The notes under the pieces: model-generated
Seen by the model: only the letters and a program-made list of their open reading frames with translations
What the model was told of the DNA's origin: nothing
The model's database searches: none
Shown here: positions 1-8,426 of the stretch, piece after piece
How positions within the stretch are numbered: the stretch's first letter is position 1
How the letters are laid out: each line of letters opens with the position of its first letter
Position numbers and translations under genes: made by a program
NCBI GenBank assembly: GCA_964571815.1
Contig: CAZNDN010000039.1
Location: 1 to 28,809 of the forward strand
Length of the DNA: 28,809 bases
Origin: CAZNDN01 sp964571815
GTDB lineage: Bacteria > Fibrobacterota > Chitinivibrionia > Chitinivibrionales > WJKA01
Reading direction: 5' to 3'

Positions 1-72
1 ACAGCGGCAGCAAGCGGTAATCCAACTTGTCCAGCATCCAGAAACCAGCATCAAGGTTCCCCACCGAAAGAG

Positions 73-243
73 CGCCGTAGGTGCGGCATGTCTGTAGAAA
101 TACCAGTGCAACAGACGCTCAGGAGGTCCGTAGGCCCGGCGGCATGTTGTTCGGATCGTGGTCACGCTTCATGCCGCCCCTACGGGGCTCCGGATGTCGT
201 TTCCGGGGTTTTCGTGTGCTACAGACATGCCGGCCCTACGGGC
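73..243. repeat. REP-like cluster: four copies of a GC-rich palindromic unit
   Basis: Four copies of a unit resembling CATGCCG-CCCTACGGG lie within 171 bp. They are at 73-97 and 127-148 (inverted) and at 170-194 and 219-243 (direct). The first and last copies share the longer edge CTACAGACATGCCG in opposite orientation. Each unit has a short internal palindrome (CCCGTAGGG type). Arrangement as inverted pairs between genes is typical of REP/BIME elements. No associated RAYT transposase is visible in the window. Confidence 0.6.
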
Positions 244-320
244 CTCAGGACAAGTACAACCAGACAATGGGTTTATGGTGCACGGAGAGTGCCACCGGTG
301 CCGTTTCCGGTTTGTGGGTG

Positions 321-380
321 CTTGAGTTCTCGGACTCAAGTCATTCTTCGACGAAGGGTACATCCTGAGCCTGTCGAAGG
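321..380. repeat. Two intergenic inverted repeats
   Basis: CTTGAGT at 321-327 pairs with ACTCAAG at 334-340, a perfect 7-bp stem with a 6-nt loop. Immediately after it, CTTCGAC at 346-352 pairs with GTCGAAG at 373-379. The second contains CCTGAGCCTGTCGAAGG, a string I recognise as recurring between genes in many unrelated bacterial genomes. It is best read as a dispersed intergenic repeat rather than as a terminator. Confidence 0.5.
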
Positions 381-629
381 AGTCAGCATGAGCGGTTAGG
401 TGGAACCAATGGCTGAAGGTCGTCAGTAGCCGCAACAAGCCGCAAGAGTCCCCGTACGGTTTGCAGTCTTCGCCCGGTGTGAAAGAACCCGCCACACAAG
501 GAGCGCAAACCGAACTCCGGTATTGCCCCACAACTCCCCCAACTCTCCCCTACTTCTTTCAATCCGCATTCCGAACTCGGTGAGTGCTTTCCGCGAATAA
601 TCCCCAATCCGCAATCGGAGGGGGGTTTT

Positions 630-2195
630 CTACTTCTCCTCCTCCAACACTCCCCGGCACGCCCCGCGGTTGACTTTGCCGTTGTCGGTTTTGGGGAGCT
701 TGCCCGTGAACAGCACCCGCTCGGGGAGTTTGTAGCGAGGGAGATTGTTTGAGGCGTACCGCAGGACAGTATCGGGCGTGCACGCTTTGTCGCGGGCCAC
801 GGCAAGGGCCACCAGCTTGTTTCCCAGGATCGGATCGGGCATGCCCACCACCGCGACTTCGACGAGCAGCTCCGATGCCATGAGCACATCCTCGACATCC
901 CGGGGATTGATCCGATGCCCGCCCACCTTGAGCAGATTGTCGCGCCTGCCCGTCACAAACAGAAACCCGTCCTCATCGCAATACCCCATGTCTCCGGTGT
1001 GATAGCCGTTATGATCCAGGACCTTTGCGGTGGCTTCCTCGTTTTTCCAGTAGCCCTGCATGATATTATCGCCCGAGCCTACCAGTTCTCCGGTTTCGCC
1101 CGGCCCGGCATCAGTCCCATCGGGTTTCAGCACCCGCATGGTCACCCCCGGAATGGCCCGTCCGATCGACTCGATTCTGGATTCGAAATGTGCGGGATCG
1201 AGCCAGGTGAGCCGCGCCGAGGCTTCGGTGGCGCCGTACATGACCACGATTTTCGTATGCGACGGGAGCACGGAGCGAAGCTCTTTCTTGATCTGCGTGG
1301 GCATGTGCCCGCCGGCCTGAGACACGTAGCGGAGGATGGGGAGCTTGTCCACGTACTTTGCCAACGGCGAGCGGTGCAGGAGGTAGGCGAAGGTCGAAGG
1401 GACACCGGAGAAACCGGTCACCTGCTCATCGGCCATCTCCTTGAGCACGGCCGCGGGAAAGGCGAACTTGTTGTTGATCACCACCCGGCCCCCGACCGCG
1501 AAATGCGTATTCAAAAGCGACTTGCCCATCACATAGAAAAACGGCAGCACCACCAGTTGGATGTCATTCTCGGTGAGCTGCAGATAGCTGCAGATCGACT
1601 GCGTATTCGCGACGATATTCCCATGGGTGAGCATGACGCCTTTGGGCCTGCCGGTCGAACCCGACGTGTAGATAATGGCCGCCAGGTCGCCTGGTAGAAC
1701 GTCCTGGCCTGGATTCTCCGCCCGAGCGGCCCCTTGCAGCAGACTATCAAGCGACTCGGGCTCGATAGCCTCTTGGTTGCTGATATCGGCGTTGCCTGAG
1801 ACCAGCACCCCGCGCACGCCCCGGTCCTGAAGTCGGCATTTCAGAAGCTCGTTGGCGAGCCGCTGCGAGGCAATGCAGGCGCACGGCTCAAGCTCGTCCA
1901 CCAGCGGCTGGATGCCCTCGGACTTCAACCCCGTGCTCAGCGAGACGACCACGCCACCGGCCTTGAGAACGCCGTAGTAGGAGGCTACATATTCGAAGCT
2001 GTTTTCGAAGAGCAGGACGACCCGGTCGCCCTTGTGCAGGCCCAGAGCGAGCAGTCGACCGGCGACGGCGTTTGCCGCGCAGTTGATCTCCGAATAGGTC
2101 GCGCGCACCGTGCCGTGCACCAGGGCCGTCTTCCCCCCACGCGCGTCGGCCTGCGCCTCCAGAAATGAATGAACCAGGTTACCGGGAGATGCCAT
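630..2195 (-). CDS. AMP-forming acyl-CoA/acyl-ACP ligase (exosortase-locus type)
   Basis: A 521-residue member of the ANL adenylating superfamily, which activates a carboxylate as acyl-AMP and passes it to a thiol (CoA or a carrier protein). Visible motifs are the P-loop-like YTSGSTGRPKG (residues 176-186), YGATEAS (320-326), TGD (400-402), the hinge region GRRDNLLKVGGHRINP (about 416-431) and the C-terminal catalytic Lys in PKTDNGK (K507). Both the large N-domain and the mobile C-domain are complete. The ATG at 2193-2195 has a GAGGAAAG Shine-Dalgarno at 2203-2210. The call of a ligase type found beside exosortase/EPS genes rests on overall resemblance and context, so the substrate is unknown. 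No acyl carrier protein or condensing enzyme lies next to it. The malate dehydrogenase gene is upstream on the same strand, 281 bp away, so co-transcription is uncertain. Confidence 0.85.
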   Translation of the reverse strand: MASPGNLVHSFLEAQADARGGKTALVHGTVRATYSEINCAANAVAGRLLALGLHKGDRVVLLFENSFEYVASYYGVLKAGGVVVSLSTGLKSEGIQPLVDELEPCACIASQRLANELLKCRLQDRGVRGVLVSGNADISNQEAIEPESLDSLLQGAARAENPGQDVLPGDLAAIIYTSGSTGRPKGVMLTHGNIVANTQSICSYLQLTENDIQLVVLPFFYVMGKSLLNTHFAVGGRVVINNKFAFPAAVLKEMADEQVTGFSGVPSTFAYLLHRSPLAKYVDKLPILRYVSQAGGHMPTQIKKELRSVLPSHTKIVVMYGATEASARLTWLDPAHFESRIESIGRAIPGVTMRVLKPDGTDAGPGETGELVGSGDNIMQGYWKNEEATAKVLDHNGYHTGDMGYCDEDGFLFVTGRRDNLLKVGGHRINPRDVEDVLMASELLVEVAVVGMPDPILGNKLVALAVARDKACTPDTVLRYASNNLPRYKLPERVLFTGKLPKTDNGKVNRGACRGVLEEEK

Positions 2196-2417
2196 GGTAC
2201 GCCTTTCCTCGGAATGTGAACGGATGGTATTCGACTCCTGCCGCCCCGCGGGATTGGGCGCTCAGCGGTTTTTGAACGACAACACGTTGTCGCTCGGTGC
2301 AATGTGGAGAAAATTCAATCGATTACGAGCACGATTCATACTGCCGCCCAATGCCTTTTGGATCCTGCTGCTCCCGGCTTCGTAGACTTCGCCGTGGCAA
2401 GCTGCACCTCTTTCTTG

Positions 2418-2460
2418 CTGCCCCTCTGCACCCCTGCTCCTCTGACTGCCCGCCTCTCCG
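2418..2460. repeat. Low-complexity pyrimidine-rich tract
   Basis: A degenerate run of CTGC/CCCCTCTG-type units (GCAGAGG-like on the minus strand) lies in the 281-bp spacer between the malate dehydrogenase and ligase genes. The remainder of 2196-2476 shows no gene. The tract ends just before the dehydrogenase stop codon and may be slipped-strand expansion. Confidence 0.35.
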
Positions 2461-2476
2461 GCGAAGCCCCGGGGGA

Positions 2477-3466
2477 TCACTGGGTCGCCGAAGGCGCCGG
2501 AGATTTGGATTCCATCATGGCCAGCGCCTTGGGATACAGTGCTTTTACATGCTCCGCGCCTTCGTTGAACTGCTTCTCTTCATCCGCGCTCAGGGAAAGC
2601 TCGATGACCTTTTCCACACCGCCCCCACCGATTAGCGCCGGAACGCCCACGTACACATCGTGCAGGCCGTACGGGCCGTCAAGGTAGGTGCAGCAGGGCA
2701 TGATCCGCCGGTGATCCCGGATGTAGCTTTTGGCCATCATGACAATGGCCTCTCCGGCGGCATAGAAGGCGCTGGTGCCCATCATCTTTACCAACTCGCC
2801 CCCGGCCAGGCGCGCGCGGGTGACAATCCCCTCGATTTGCTCTTTGCCGAGCAGGTTTTTCACCGGTATACCGTTGACCGTGCAATGGCTCACCAGGGGA
2901 ACCATCAGGTCCCCGTGGCTTCCCAGAACCATGGAGTGCACATCCTTGACACTGCACCCCACAGCCTCGGCAATGTACGCCTTGAACCTGGACCCGTCGA
3001 GCATGCCGGCCATCCCCACCACCTTCTCCGGCAAGAAACCCGTGCTCTTCCACATCACAAAAGTCATGATATCGAGAGGGTTGGTGACCACAATGACAAA
3101 ACTCTCGGGCGCGTGTTCCCTGATTGCCTCCCCTGTCGCGGTGATCACCGGAACGTTCTTCTTGAGCAGATCGTCGCGGCTCATGTTCCCGTGCCGGGGG
3201 AACCCGGCCGACACAATGCACACGTCCGCGCCCCGCACTGCCGACAGCTCCGATGAACCCGTGATACGAATGTCACTGCTGGTGAGCGCGCAGGCATGCT
3301 GAATATCAAAAGCCTTGGCCTTCGCAACCCTCTCCCGTTCGGGTATGTCGATCACGACGATATCCCCCAGCTCGTACATGGCACAATGCGAAGCAACCTC
3401 ACCGCCGATATTTCCCGCACCGATACAGGCAATGAGAGGTCGTCGAACCGGGCTGTTTTTTGTCAT
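2477..3466 (-). CDS. mdh: NAD-dependent malate dehydrogenase (LDH-like MDH)
   Basis: A 329-residue cytosolic enzyme of the LDH/MDH family that interconverts malate and oxaloacetate with NAD(H). The Rossmann motif GAGNIG is at 16-21, followed by an acidic residue (D40) favouring NAD over NADP. The substrate loop FPRHGNMSRDD (89-99) carries Arg at the specificity position, where lactate dehydrogenases have Gln. VTNP (127-130), the LDGSRF segment (156-161) and the catalytic His in GSHGD (H184) are all present. The length is normal for the family. The ATG is preceded by a GGAGAAA ribosome site. It is read away from the lipoprotein gene, with only 79 bp between the two starts. This is a housekeeping gene with no obvious link to the polysaccharide genes. 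Confidence 0.93.
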   Translation of the reverse strand: MTKNSPVRRPLIACIGAGNIGGEVASHCAMYELGDIVVIDIPERERVAKAKAFDIQHACALTSSDIRITGSSELSAVRGADVCIVSAGFPRHGNMSRDDLLKKNVPVITATGEAIREHAPESFVIVVTNPLDIMTFVMWKSTGFLPEKVVGMAGMLDGSRFKAYIAEAVGCSVKDVHSMVLGSHGDLMVPLVSHCTVNGIPVKNLLGKEQIEGIVTRARLAGGELVKMMGTSAFYAAGEAIVMMAKSYIRDHRRIMPCCTYLDGPYGLHDVYVGVPALIGGGGVEKVIELSLSADEEKQFNEGAEHVKALYPKALAMMESKSPAPSATQ

Positions 3467-3545
3467 GCGGGGTTTCTCCGTGGTTGAGGCAAAAATAGTA
3501 TTTTAGTCCAAAGGGTTGAGAATCTCGGTACGGAAAGGGGAACGC

Positions 3546-4421
3546 ATGAAAAAAACACTCATCATCACGGGAGCGTGCATGGCACTTTCAATCATGGGAT
3601 GCGATTTCAGTCCGAAGAAATTCGTGAAGGGGCTTGGCAAAACCGTGCTCAAGGAGCCTCCTGCCGGGAGCGGGACCAAAGTCATTTTCCTTCATCACAG
3701 TACCGGCCAGAATATCTGGAACGGTGGAGTTGAGCAGTGGTTTGAGGAGTACAACGCGTCATCGGAGCACAAAATCCACCTTGTCGAGCAAACGTTTCCC
3801 GCCAGTGGTCCGTACGGATGGCACAACTATCCCTACGACTACTGGAATATCTGGGTGAAAAACGCCGGGGCCAAACCGTACAAGAAAGAGCCCACCCTGG
3901 AAATGCTCACCGACAAATACGACATCGTTGTCTTCAAGCACTGCTTCCCGGTCTGCAAGATCAAAGAAGATACCGGCAACCCCGACGTCTCCTCCAGTGA
4001 GAAACGAGTCGAGAACTACAAGCTGCAGTATGAGGCCCTCAAAAAGAAAATGCGCGAGTTCCCGAACACGAAGTTCATCGTTTGGACCGGCGCGGCACTC
4101 GTGGAAGCCGCAACGACCCGGGCCGAAGCAGAACGAGCACGGACCTTCTTCGAATGGGTCAAGAACGAATGGGACCAGCCCGGCGACAATATTTTCATCT
4201 GGGATTTCCACGAGCTGGAAACCGAAGGCGGACTGTACCTGAAACCCGAGTATGCGAAGGGGCCGCGGGACTCACATCCTAATGAGATGTTTTCGCGGAA
4301 AGCGGCGCCGTTGCTGTGTGAACGGATTGCTGAGGTAGCATCAGGCAGAGCGGATTCGACCCCCTCACAGAGCGCACCCGGTGAAGCCGACACGATGACG
4401 GTTACGGAAGAGAAGGAATAG
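3546..4421 (+). CDS. Predicted lipoprotein, SGNH-hydrolase-like
   Basis: A 291-residue exported protein. The N-terminus MKKTLIITGACMALSIMGC is a lipoprotein signal peptide with Cys19 as the predicted lipidation site. The ATG at 3546 follows an AAAGGGG ribosome site, so the in-frame extension that starts at 3516 is not used. The domain begins with KVIFLHHSTG (about 49-58) and ends with a DSHPN motif close to the C-terminus. A Ser near the first strand plus a late Asp-x-His resembles the layout of SGNH/GDSL esterases, but no classic GDSL block is present. The HHSTG and late DxH pattern also recalls the ESHG-type protein at 11850-13196. Activity would be at the cell envelope, perhaps removing O-acyl groups from glycans, which is inference. 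It converges on the PEP-CTERM gene with 189 bp between stops. Confidence 0.6.
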   Translation: MKKTLIITGACMALSIMGCDFSPKKFVKGLGKTVLKEPPAGSGTKVIFLHHSTGQNIWNGGVEQWFEEYNASSEHKIHLVEQTFPASGPYGWHNYPYDYWNIWVKNAGAKPYKKEPTLEMLTDKYDIVVFKHCFPVCKIKEDTGNPDVSSSEKRVENYKLQYEALKKKMREFPNTKFIVWTGAALVEAATTRAEAERARTFFEWVKNEWDQPGDNIFIWDFHELETEGGLYLKPEYAKGPRDSHPNEMFSRKAAPLLCERIAEVASGRADSTPSQSAPGEADTMTVTEEKE

Positions 4422-4610
4422 GCGTTGGGGCGGGAGTTGATCACAAGGGCCAAGAACTCTGGTGCATGACCGCACGCCTGCAAAACGAAGCGGCATTGTT
4501 TGCGCAAAGAAGTGTTTCGAAAGGTCCTTGCCCCACTACTGATTGCCCGTGCCCGTAATCAAAATACCAAATAATACCCCATCCACTCGCAGCGAGAGAG
4601 AGCGAGGGCG

Positions 4611-5234
4611 TCAACCTGCACAACGGAGCCGATTCCGGGTCATGCCCAGCAGGAACATACATAAGAAACCGGTTGCTGCCAATGGCAGAGAGGCCGGCTC
4701 GGGAACGCTCACAGGCCCATCGGTTTCCAGCGTAAGGGTGAATCCGTCATTGTAGAAATGACAGTCCGGATCAATGCCGAAAGCGAGAAGTCCCTCGTGC
4801 GCGTATGCAGTCATCACCGACAGTTGGTCTGCATTTGCCTCGTATGTGAGCGTAGTCGGTACCGTCCCTATGTTGCGATACTCGACAAGCAGTTCTCCCT
4901 CGGCGGCGAACTCGTTTGCAATGGTGTATGTGGGGAATGACTGGTCAATGGTTTGCGACACGCCAACATCGGCTTCTGGAATGAGATTAATGAAAAGCGC
5001 ATTCTCTTCGGCTCTCCAATTGTGGATGGCCTCAATGGTAAGCGTAGCTCCCAGGATCGAAACGTCTTTCTGCATCGAAATCGGAAACGCCCAGGCATAG
5101 CAGTATTTGTGGCTAAGGTCACAAAAACCTGAATCATCGGGGTCAACCATGACAATGTCAGCATTGCTAGATGAGACGAACATTGCCGCGAGATATGCAC
5201 AACCCAACAAACCCAGCTTGCCGGTGGAAATCAT
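4611..5234 (-). CDS. PEP-CTERM sorting-signal protein
   Basis: A 207-residue secreted protein. The signal peptide is residues 1-25, with likely cleavage after SSSNA. The C-terminus has the tripartite PEP-CTERM signal: PEP at 178-180 (in VPEPAS), a hydrophobic span, then a basic tail (RNRLRCAG). In known systems this tail is cut by an exosortase and the protein is directed to the cell surface or the exopolysaccharide matrix. The middle (about 26-175) is a predicted beta-rich domain with no family I can name, containing several Cys (C38, C45). Translation starts at 5232-5234 with a perfect AGGAGG at 5241-5246. The upstream region holds an unusual 11-bp-spaced direct repeat. No exosortase gene is in this window. 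Confidence 0.85.
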   Translation of the reverse strand: MISTGKLGLLGCAYLAAMFVSSSNADIVMVDPDDSGFCDLSHKYCYAWAFPISMQKDVSILGATLTIEAIHNWRAEENALFINLIPEADVGVSQTIDQSFPTYTIANEFAAEGELLVEYRNIGTVPTTLTYEANADQLSVMTAYAHEGLLAFGIDPDCHFYNDGFTLTLETDGPVSVPEPASLPLAATGFLCMFLLGMTRNRLRCAG

Positions 5235-5306
5235 CTAATTCCTCCTGGAGAAGGGGGGAACCGAAGAGCGTGTCCAAAATATACAGCAAAAGTCGCGCGG
5301 AAGGAA

Positions 5307-5325
5307 GTTACATTATGGTTACATT
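5307..5325 (-). promoter_or_regulatory. Tandem 8-bp direct repeat, possible response-regulator site
   Basis: GTTACATT occurs twice, at 5307-5314 and 5318-5325, giving exactly 11 bp of periodicity (one helical turn). On the coding strand it reads AATGTAAC-CAT-AATGTAAC. It lies 73-91 bp upstream of the PEP-CTERM start codon. Tandem half-sites with 11-bp spacing are the standard layout bound by OmpR/PhoB-family regulator dimers. The identity of any regulator is unknown and none is encoded in this window. Confidence 0.35.
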
Positions 5326-5339
5326 TTCGCAAGCTTATT

Positions 5340-5549
5340 GTGTTTGCAGCATAGGGGTCGCTGATGAAACTAAGTGTTTTAATATGATCCTTGTNNNNNN
5401 NNNNNNNNNNNNNNNNNNNNNNNNNNNNNNNNNNNNNNNNNNNNNNNNNNNNNNNNNNNNNNNNNNNNNNNNNNNNNNNNNNNNNNNNNNNNNNGTGTTT
5501 GCAGCATAGGGGTCGCTGATGAAACTAAGTGTTTTAATATGATCCTTGT
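5340..5549. repeat. Identical 55-bp sequence on both sides of an assembly gap
   Basis: Positions 5340-5394 and 5495-5549 are identical over 55 bp, with a run of exactly 100 N (5395-5494) between them. A shared end of 55 bp is what a k=55 de Bruijn assembler leaves when two contigs are scaffolded but not merged. The real sequence may therefore be continuous with a single copy. Open frames spanning the N run are artefacts. Confidence 0.9.
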
Positions 5550-6012
5550 TAATCCAATGGCAGGACATCAAGAATATATAAGCATCGTTAAGCAGGAGAC
5601 TTCGAAATGGACGAAACGGTGACGAACAACCGGAATATACAGAACTGATTTCAAAGCTGGCTGCCTGCCAAAAAACGCACCGGCAAAGCAACTCAAAGTG
5701 CACCAAAGCGAACCAAACTGGGCGGGCAACCGCTTCATTCTCATTCATGTCAATACTGCAGGTCTGATGCACGTAAATAACATCAAGAGGGAGTCTTAGG
5801 TTACAAAGCACACTTCTCCAGATGTGTGAGGAAAGTTGATATCCGGGAGTTGCCTTGGTTCGGTGAGTCTCGGAGCGCAGGTAAATAAGAAGCCAAGAGC
5901 CGGTAGCCTTCTTGTTATTTGTGTCTAGTAAAACTATGTCCCGTGAGAGTTCCGTCGCATAGTTCTGCGTGCCGGGCGCCTCGATCGGAGAAACTCAGCA
6001 TTTCAAATGGGC
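5550..6012. other. Long intergenic region without a supported gene
   Basis: With 5235-5339 and the gap, this makes an 894-bp spacer between the PEP-CTERM gene (-) and the large secreted protein gene (+). Short open frames here lack ribosome sites and resemble nothing I recognise. A minus-strand frame covering 5335-5811 exists only because N codons carry it through the gap. Confidence 0.55.
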
Positions 6013-6042
6013 TTGACTGGCAGGAGGCGGAAATGGCATAAT
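6013..6042 (+). promoter_or_regulatory. Sigma-70-type promoter with extended -10
   Basis: TTGACT at 6013-6018 and CATAAT at 6037-6042 are separated by 18 bp and each matches 5 of 6 consensus bases. The TGG directly before CATAAT supplies an extended -10 (TGn). Transcription would begin near 6049, giving an untranslated leader of about 80 nt before the GTG at 6129. Confidence 0.5.
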
Positions 6043-6128
6043 AGTGGATATGGATGTGTACATCATCTATCGTGCTATTTAATCGGTTTAATGCCTTCCC
6101 TGTTTCACACCACAAAGGGAGAGTCGAA

Positions 6129-7970
6129 GTGAAATTTGCCACCATAGTACTCGCTGCCCTTCCGGCAGGACTCATGAGCGCGGAAACTAACACCATCTCG
6201 CAATACGGGATTACTTGGTATCTTGCGGATTCAGCCGAGTTTGGCAAGTACGCAAACGGGGATTATTGGGTGTTAGGGCCAGTCAGAATCGACAGCGTGA
6301 CTCCTACTTTTGACGGCAATCACCATGGCTGGGAAGTGAATCCTACACACGATGGGAGGCAGGGCTTCGATTCGCGAATAGAGGATTTCGACCGGTCGCT
6401 CGTTCCTTTGCTACCCTATGATGCTCGACCCGTTGCTTCTATCGTCAAGGTGATCAGCTACTTCGATGGAGCGTGTGGGGGGTTCAACGCGTACGAATGC
6501 TGCAGAACGGCTGCAGTTCTGACCGTGGTCTCGACTGAACCTTCCAACGGCGGTGCCACCCAGTTCCGCCCACCCTTCGTCGGCAATGAAAAACCTGCTT
6601 ATTCCACAACGGAACTGCGCCCGGACTTGCTGCCGAAGCTTTCTCACGTATCGAAGAGGAAGTCCCTCGAGTGGGTTGAGTCGCGCTTTAAGCGTGTGCA
6701 ACTGGATCATAAGCGTGGACGTGTAGGCCGTAGCCTCCGTCCGATAGACAATTACCAGAACGAGACGTGCTACGGGCCCGATGTGGGCAACGACAACGTC
6801 GAGGGCGCGTTTGCGTTGATGTTCAATGATGCAACGGAGGCAAAACTTCCAGCGCTCATAAACTACGTCCAAGCGGGGCTAGATGCAGTGCACGAGGCGA
6901 AATCGGGCAGGACTTGGACTGGCCAGGGCGCCGGAATCGAGCCCGGATTCAGAATCACGCTTGTATTTGCAGCTGCGGTTCTTGACAATGATGATCTCAA
7001 GGGGACTGTGTCGACACTGAAAGGCTTTTCTGAATACGAGTACCTCCAACCGAACCGCATGCTTCCGGATCGAGCGGTATACGGCACGGAAAAGCACTGG
7101 ACAGAAGAAAAGTACTGGCAGTACATAGTTGACAAAGACAATGGGTCTTCGGTATCGACGGCCGCATATAGAGATCCATACGGGTATATTGACGGAGAAC
7201 TACCTGAGACACGCGGGTATGCATTCTGCTGCTTTCCCACGACATGGAAAGGTAGTGCTCTGGCAGCACATCTCTTCCCGGCCATGAAAGCCCTTTGGAA
7301 CAATGACCTGCTCCTTGATTACGCTGACAGATACGTCAATATAGGGAGGTGGACACAGCCCGACCCATGTGCTCCACATGATGGGAACATGGACAACTAT
7401 GGAGTGACGTTTGGCCCAGATCCCAATGACCCTTCCCAGTGTATCCGGGACCGCGACCTCGAGTACTACAACGGACCGCACGATTTCAAATGCCGTGAGG
7501 GTGCCGACTGCGGACGCTACCCCGAATTTCACGGCACACAGGCCAACGAACATTATTACAAAAGCAATTTCATCAACCAGATGTGGGAACAGCACCGCGG
7601 CGCCTCATGCTATGACGGCATCTGCAGTGGAGATGAGACCCCTGATTCATGCCCATACGACTGTGACGGTTATGAACCGATAAGGGGAGGAATGAACAAC
7701 GGAACTGAGCATCCCACTTCGAGACTGACCATAGCGAACAATCCACTTTGGACACCGGCTGGGAAAATCGTGGTCACTTTTGACGATCCAACTGCTGAAA
7801 TCTCAATCCATGGCGCGAACGGTGCTGTCCTGAAGAAAAGCCGAGACGGCGGACGATTGGTTTGGAACGGTGTCGGACGCGACGGTAAAACTGTTCCCAA
7901 CGGCGTTTGCTATGTTTGCGTCAAAGCAGATGCTGCACAAATGGTGGCGAAACTCATAGTACTCAACTGA
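6129..7970 (+). CDS. Large secreted protein with Cys-rich motif and FlgD-like tail
   Basis: A 613-residue exported protein from the GTG at 6129, which follows AAAGGGAG. This start gives a clean signal peptide (KFATIVLAALPAGLMSA) that the longer frame from 6054 would bury. The N-terminal part contains GDYWVLGP and a QGFDSR segment, a pattern I associate with uncharacterised secreted proteins that occur with glycan-active enzymes. The middle is rich in Trp, Tyr and His. A Cys cluster, CYDGICSGDETPDSC-PYDC (about 494-512), resembles the CGDGVC-type disulfide motif of many surface proteins. Residues about 545-613 form a FlgD-like beta domain with the signature WNG-x(n)-G-x-x-V-x-N-G-V-x-Y, similar to type IX secretion tails. 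Catalytic function is unknown. It is probably secreted and surface-anchored. The protein at 11850-13196 shares only the tail architecture. Confidence 0.7.
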   Translation: MKFATIVLAALPAGLMSAETNTISQYGITWYLADSAEFGKYANGDYWVLGPVRIDSVTPTFDGNHHGWEVNPTHDGRQGFDSRIEDFDRSLVPLLPYDARPVASIVKVISYFDGACGGFNAYECCRTAAVLTVVSTEPSNGGATQFRPPFVGNEKPAYSTTELRPDLLPKLSHVSKRKSLEWVESRFKRVQLDHKRGRVGRSLRPIDNYQNETCYGPDVGNDNVEGAFALMFNDATEAKLPALINYVQAGLDAVHEAKSGRTWTGQGAGIEPGFRITLVFAAAVLDNDDLKGTVSTLKGFSEYEYLQPNRMLPDRAVYGTEKHWTEEKYWQYIVDKDNGSSVSTAAYRDPYGYIDGELPETRGYAFCCFPTTWKGSALAAHLFPAMKALWNNDLLLDYADRYVNIGRWTQPDPCAPHDGNMDNYGVTFGPDPNDPSQCIRDRDLEYYNGPHDFKCREGADCGRYPEFHGTQANEHYYKSNFINQMWEQHRGASCYDGICSGDETPDSCPYDCDGYEPIRGGMNNGTEHPTSRLTIANNPLWTPAGKIVVTFDDPTAEISIHGANGAVLKKSRDGGRLVWNGVGRDGKTVPNGVCYVCVKADAAQMVAKLIVLN

Positions 7971-8426
7971 GAAGCGGGGTGGGCTGCGGGGCAAAACCAA
8001 GGAGGCGCACCCGAAGAAGACTGAGCGTATGGCAATGTCGTGCGGTCCGAAGGGCGGTTGGGTCCTTGCCTACCATGGCCTTCTCTGGGAGTGCGGCTGC
8101 CCCAAAGGCGCCGCGGCGCGCGGGCCACTGCATACTCAACCAAGGTGCTGTGTGCCCGGGGGAACGATTTCAGGCGGCGAGGGATCTCGTGGTGAACGGT
8201 GTTTGTATCAGAATGCAGCTTAAGAAAGTCAAGAACCGACAGGTAGTGTTGGACTCTCTGTACCAGTAGATTTCACGATTTCCCGTAGCCGGTGGAATAG
8301 GAGTTAAGAAACCGCATGCGATGTGTCGGGTGGGAAAGGATCTGTTCAATAGAGCCGCAGCGTGGATGCGACATTCAACAACCGAGACAGGTAGTCCACA
8401 CCGTGTTAACTACGCTGTTTTTCGAC
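7971..8426. other. Intergenic region with a possible gene-end remnant
   Basis: No intact gene is visible. A plus-strand frame ending at 8267-8269 finishes in NGVCIRMQLKKVKNRQVVL plus six residues, which resembles the final strands of a FlgD-like tail (G-V-Y-I-Y-R ... K-x-V-V-L). Nothing upstream of it in the same frame looks like the start of that domain. It could be the decayed end of a duplicated tail, or chance. The remainder (8270-8426) shows nothing. Confidence 0.3.

Larger units (their letters stand above)
1..629. other. Non-coding left edge with repeats
   Basis: No convincing gene is visible here. The open frames that exist run across the inverted repeats at 73-243 and 321-380 and overlap one another, which marks them as chance frames. 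Positions 381-629 are the region downstream of the AMP ligase (minus strand). They contain one imperfect hairpin at about 602-629 (TCCG/CGGA core with outer CCCC/GGGG) that could act as a weak terminator, but it has no U-tract. Positions 1-72 show nothing recognisable. Confidence 0.6.

Noticed and set aside
915..1697. 260-codon plus-strand frame inside the AMP ligase gene
   Set aside because: It lies wholly antisense to a gene with complete ANL motifs, lacks a ribosome site and has His/Arg-rich shadow composition.
2660..3256. 198-codon plus-strand frame inside the malate dehydrogenase gene
   Set aside because: Antisense shadow of a fully motif-supported enzyme.
5335..5811. 158-codon minus-strand frame and a 112-codon plus-strand frame across 5171-5509
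   Set aside because: Both exist only because the N run contributes unknown codons, and both include the duplicated 55-mer.
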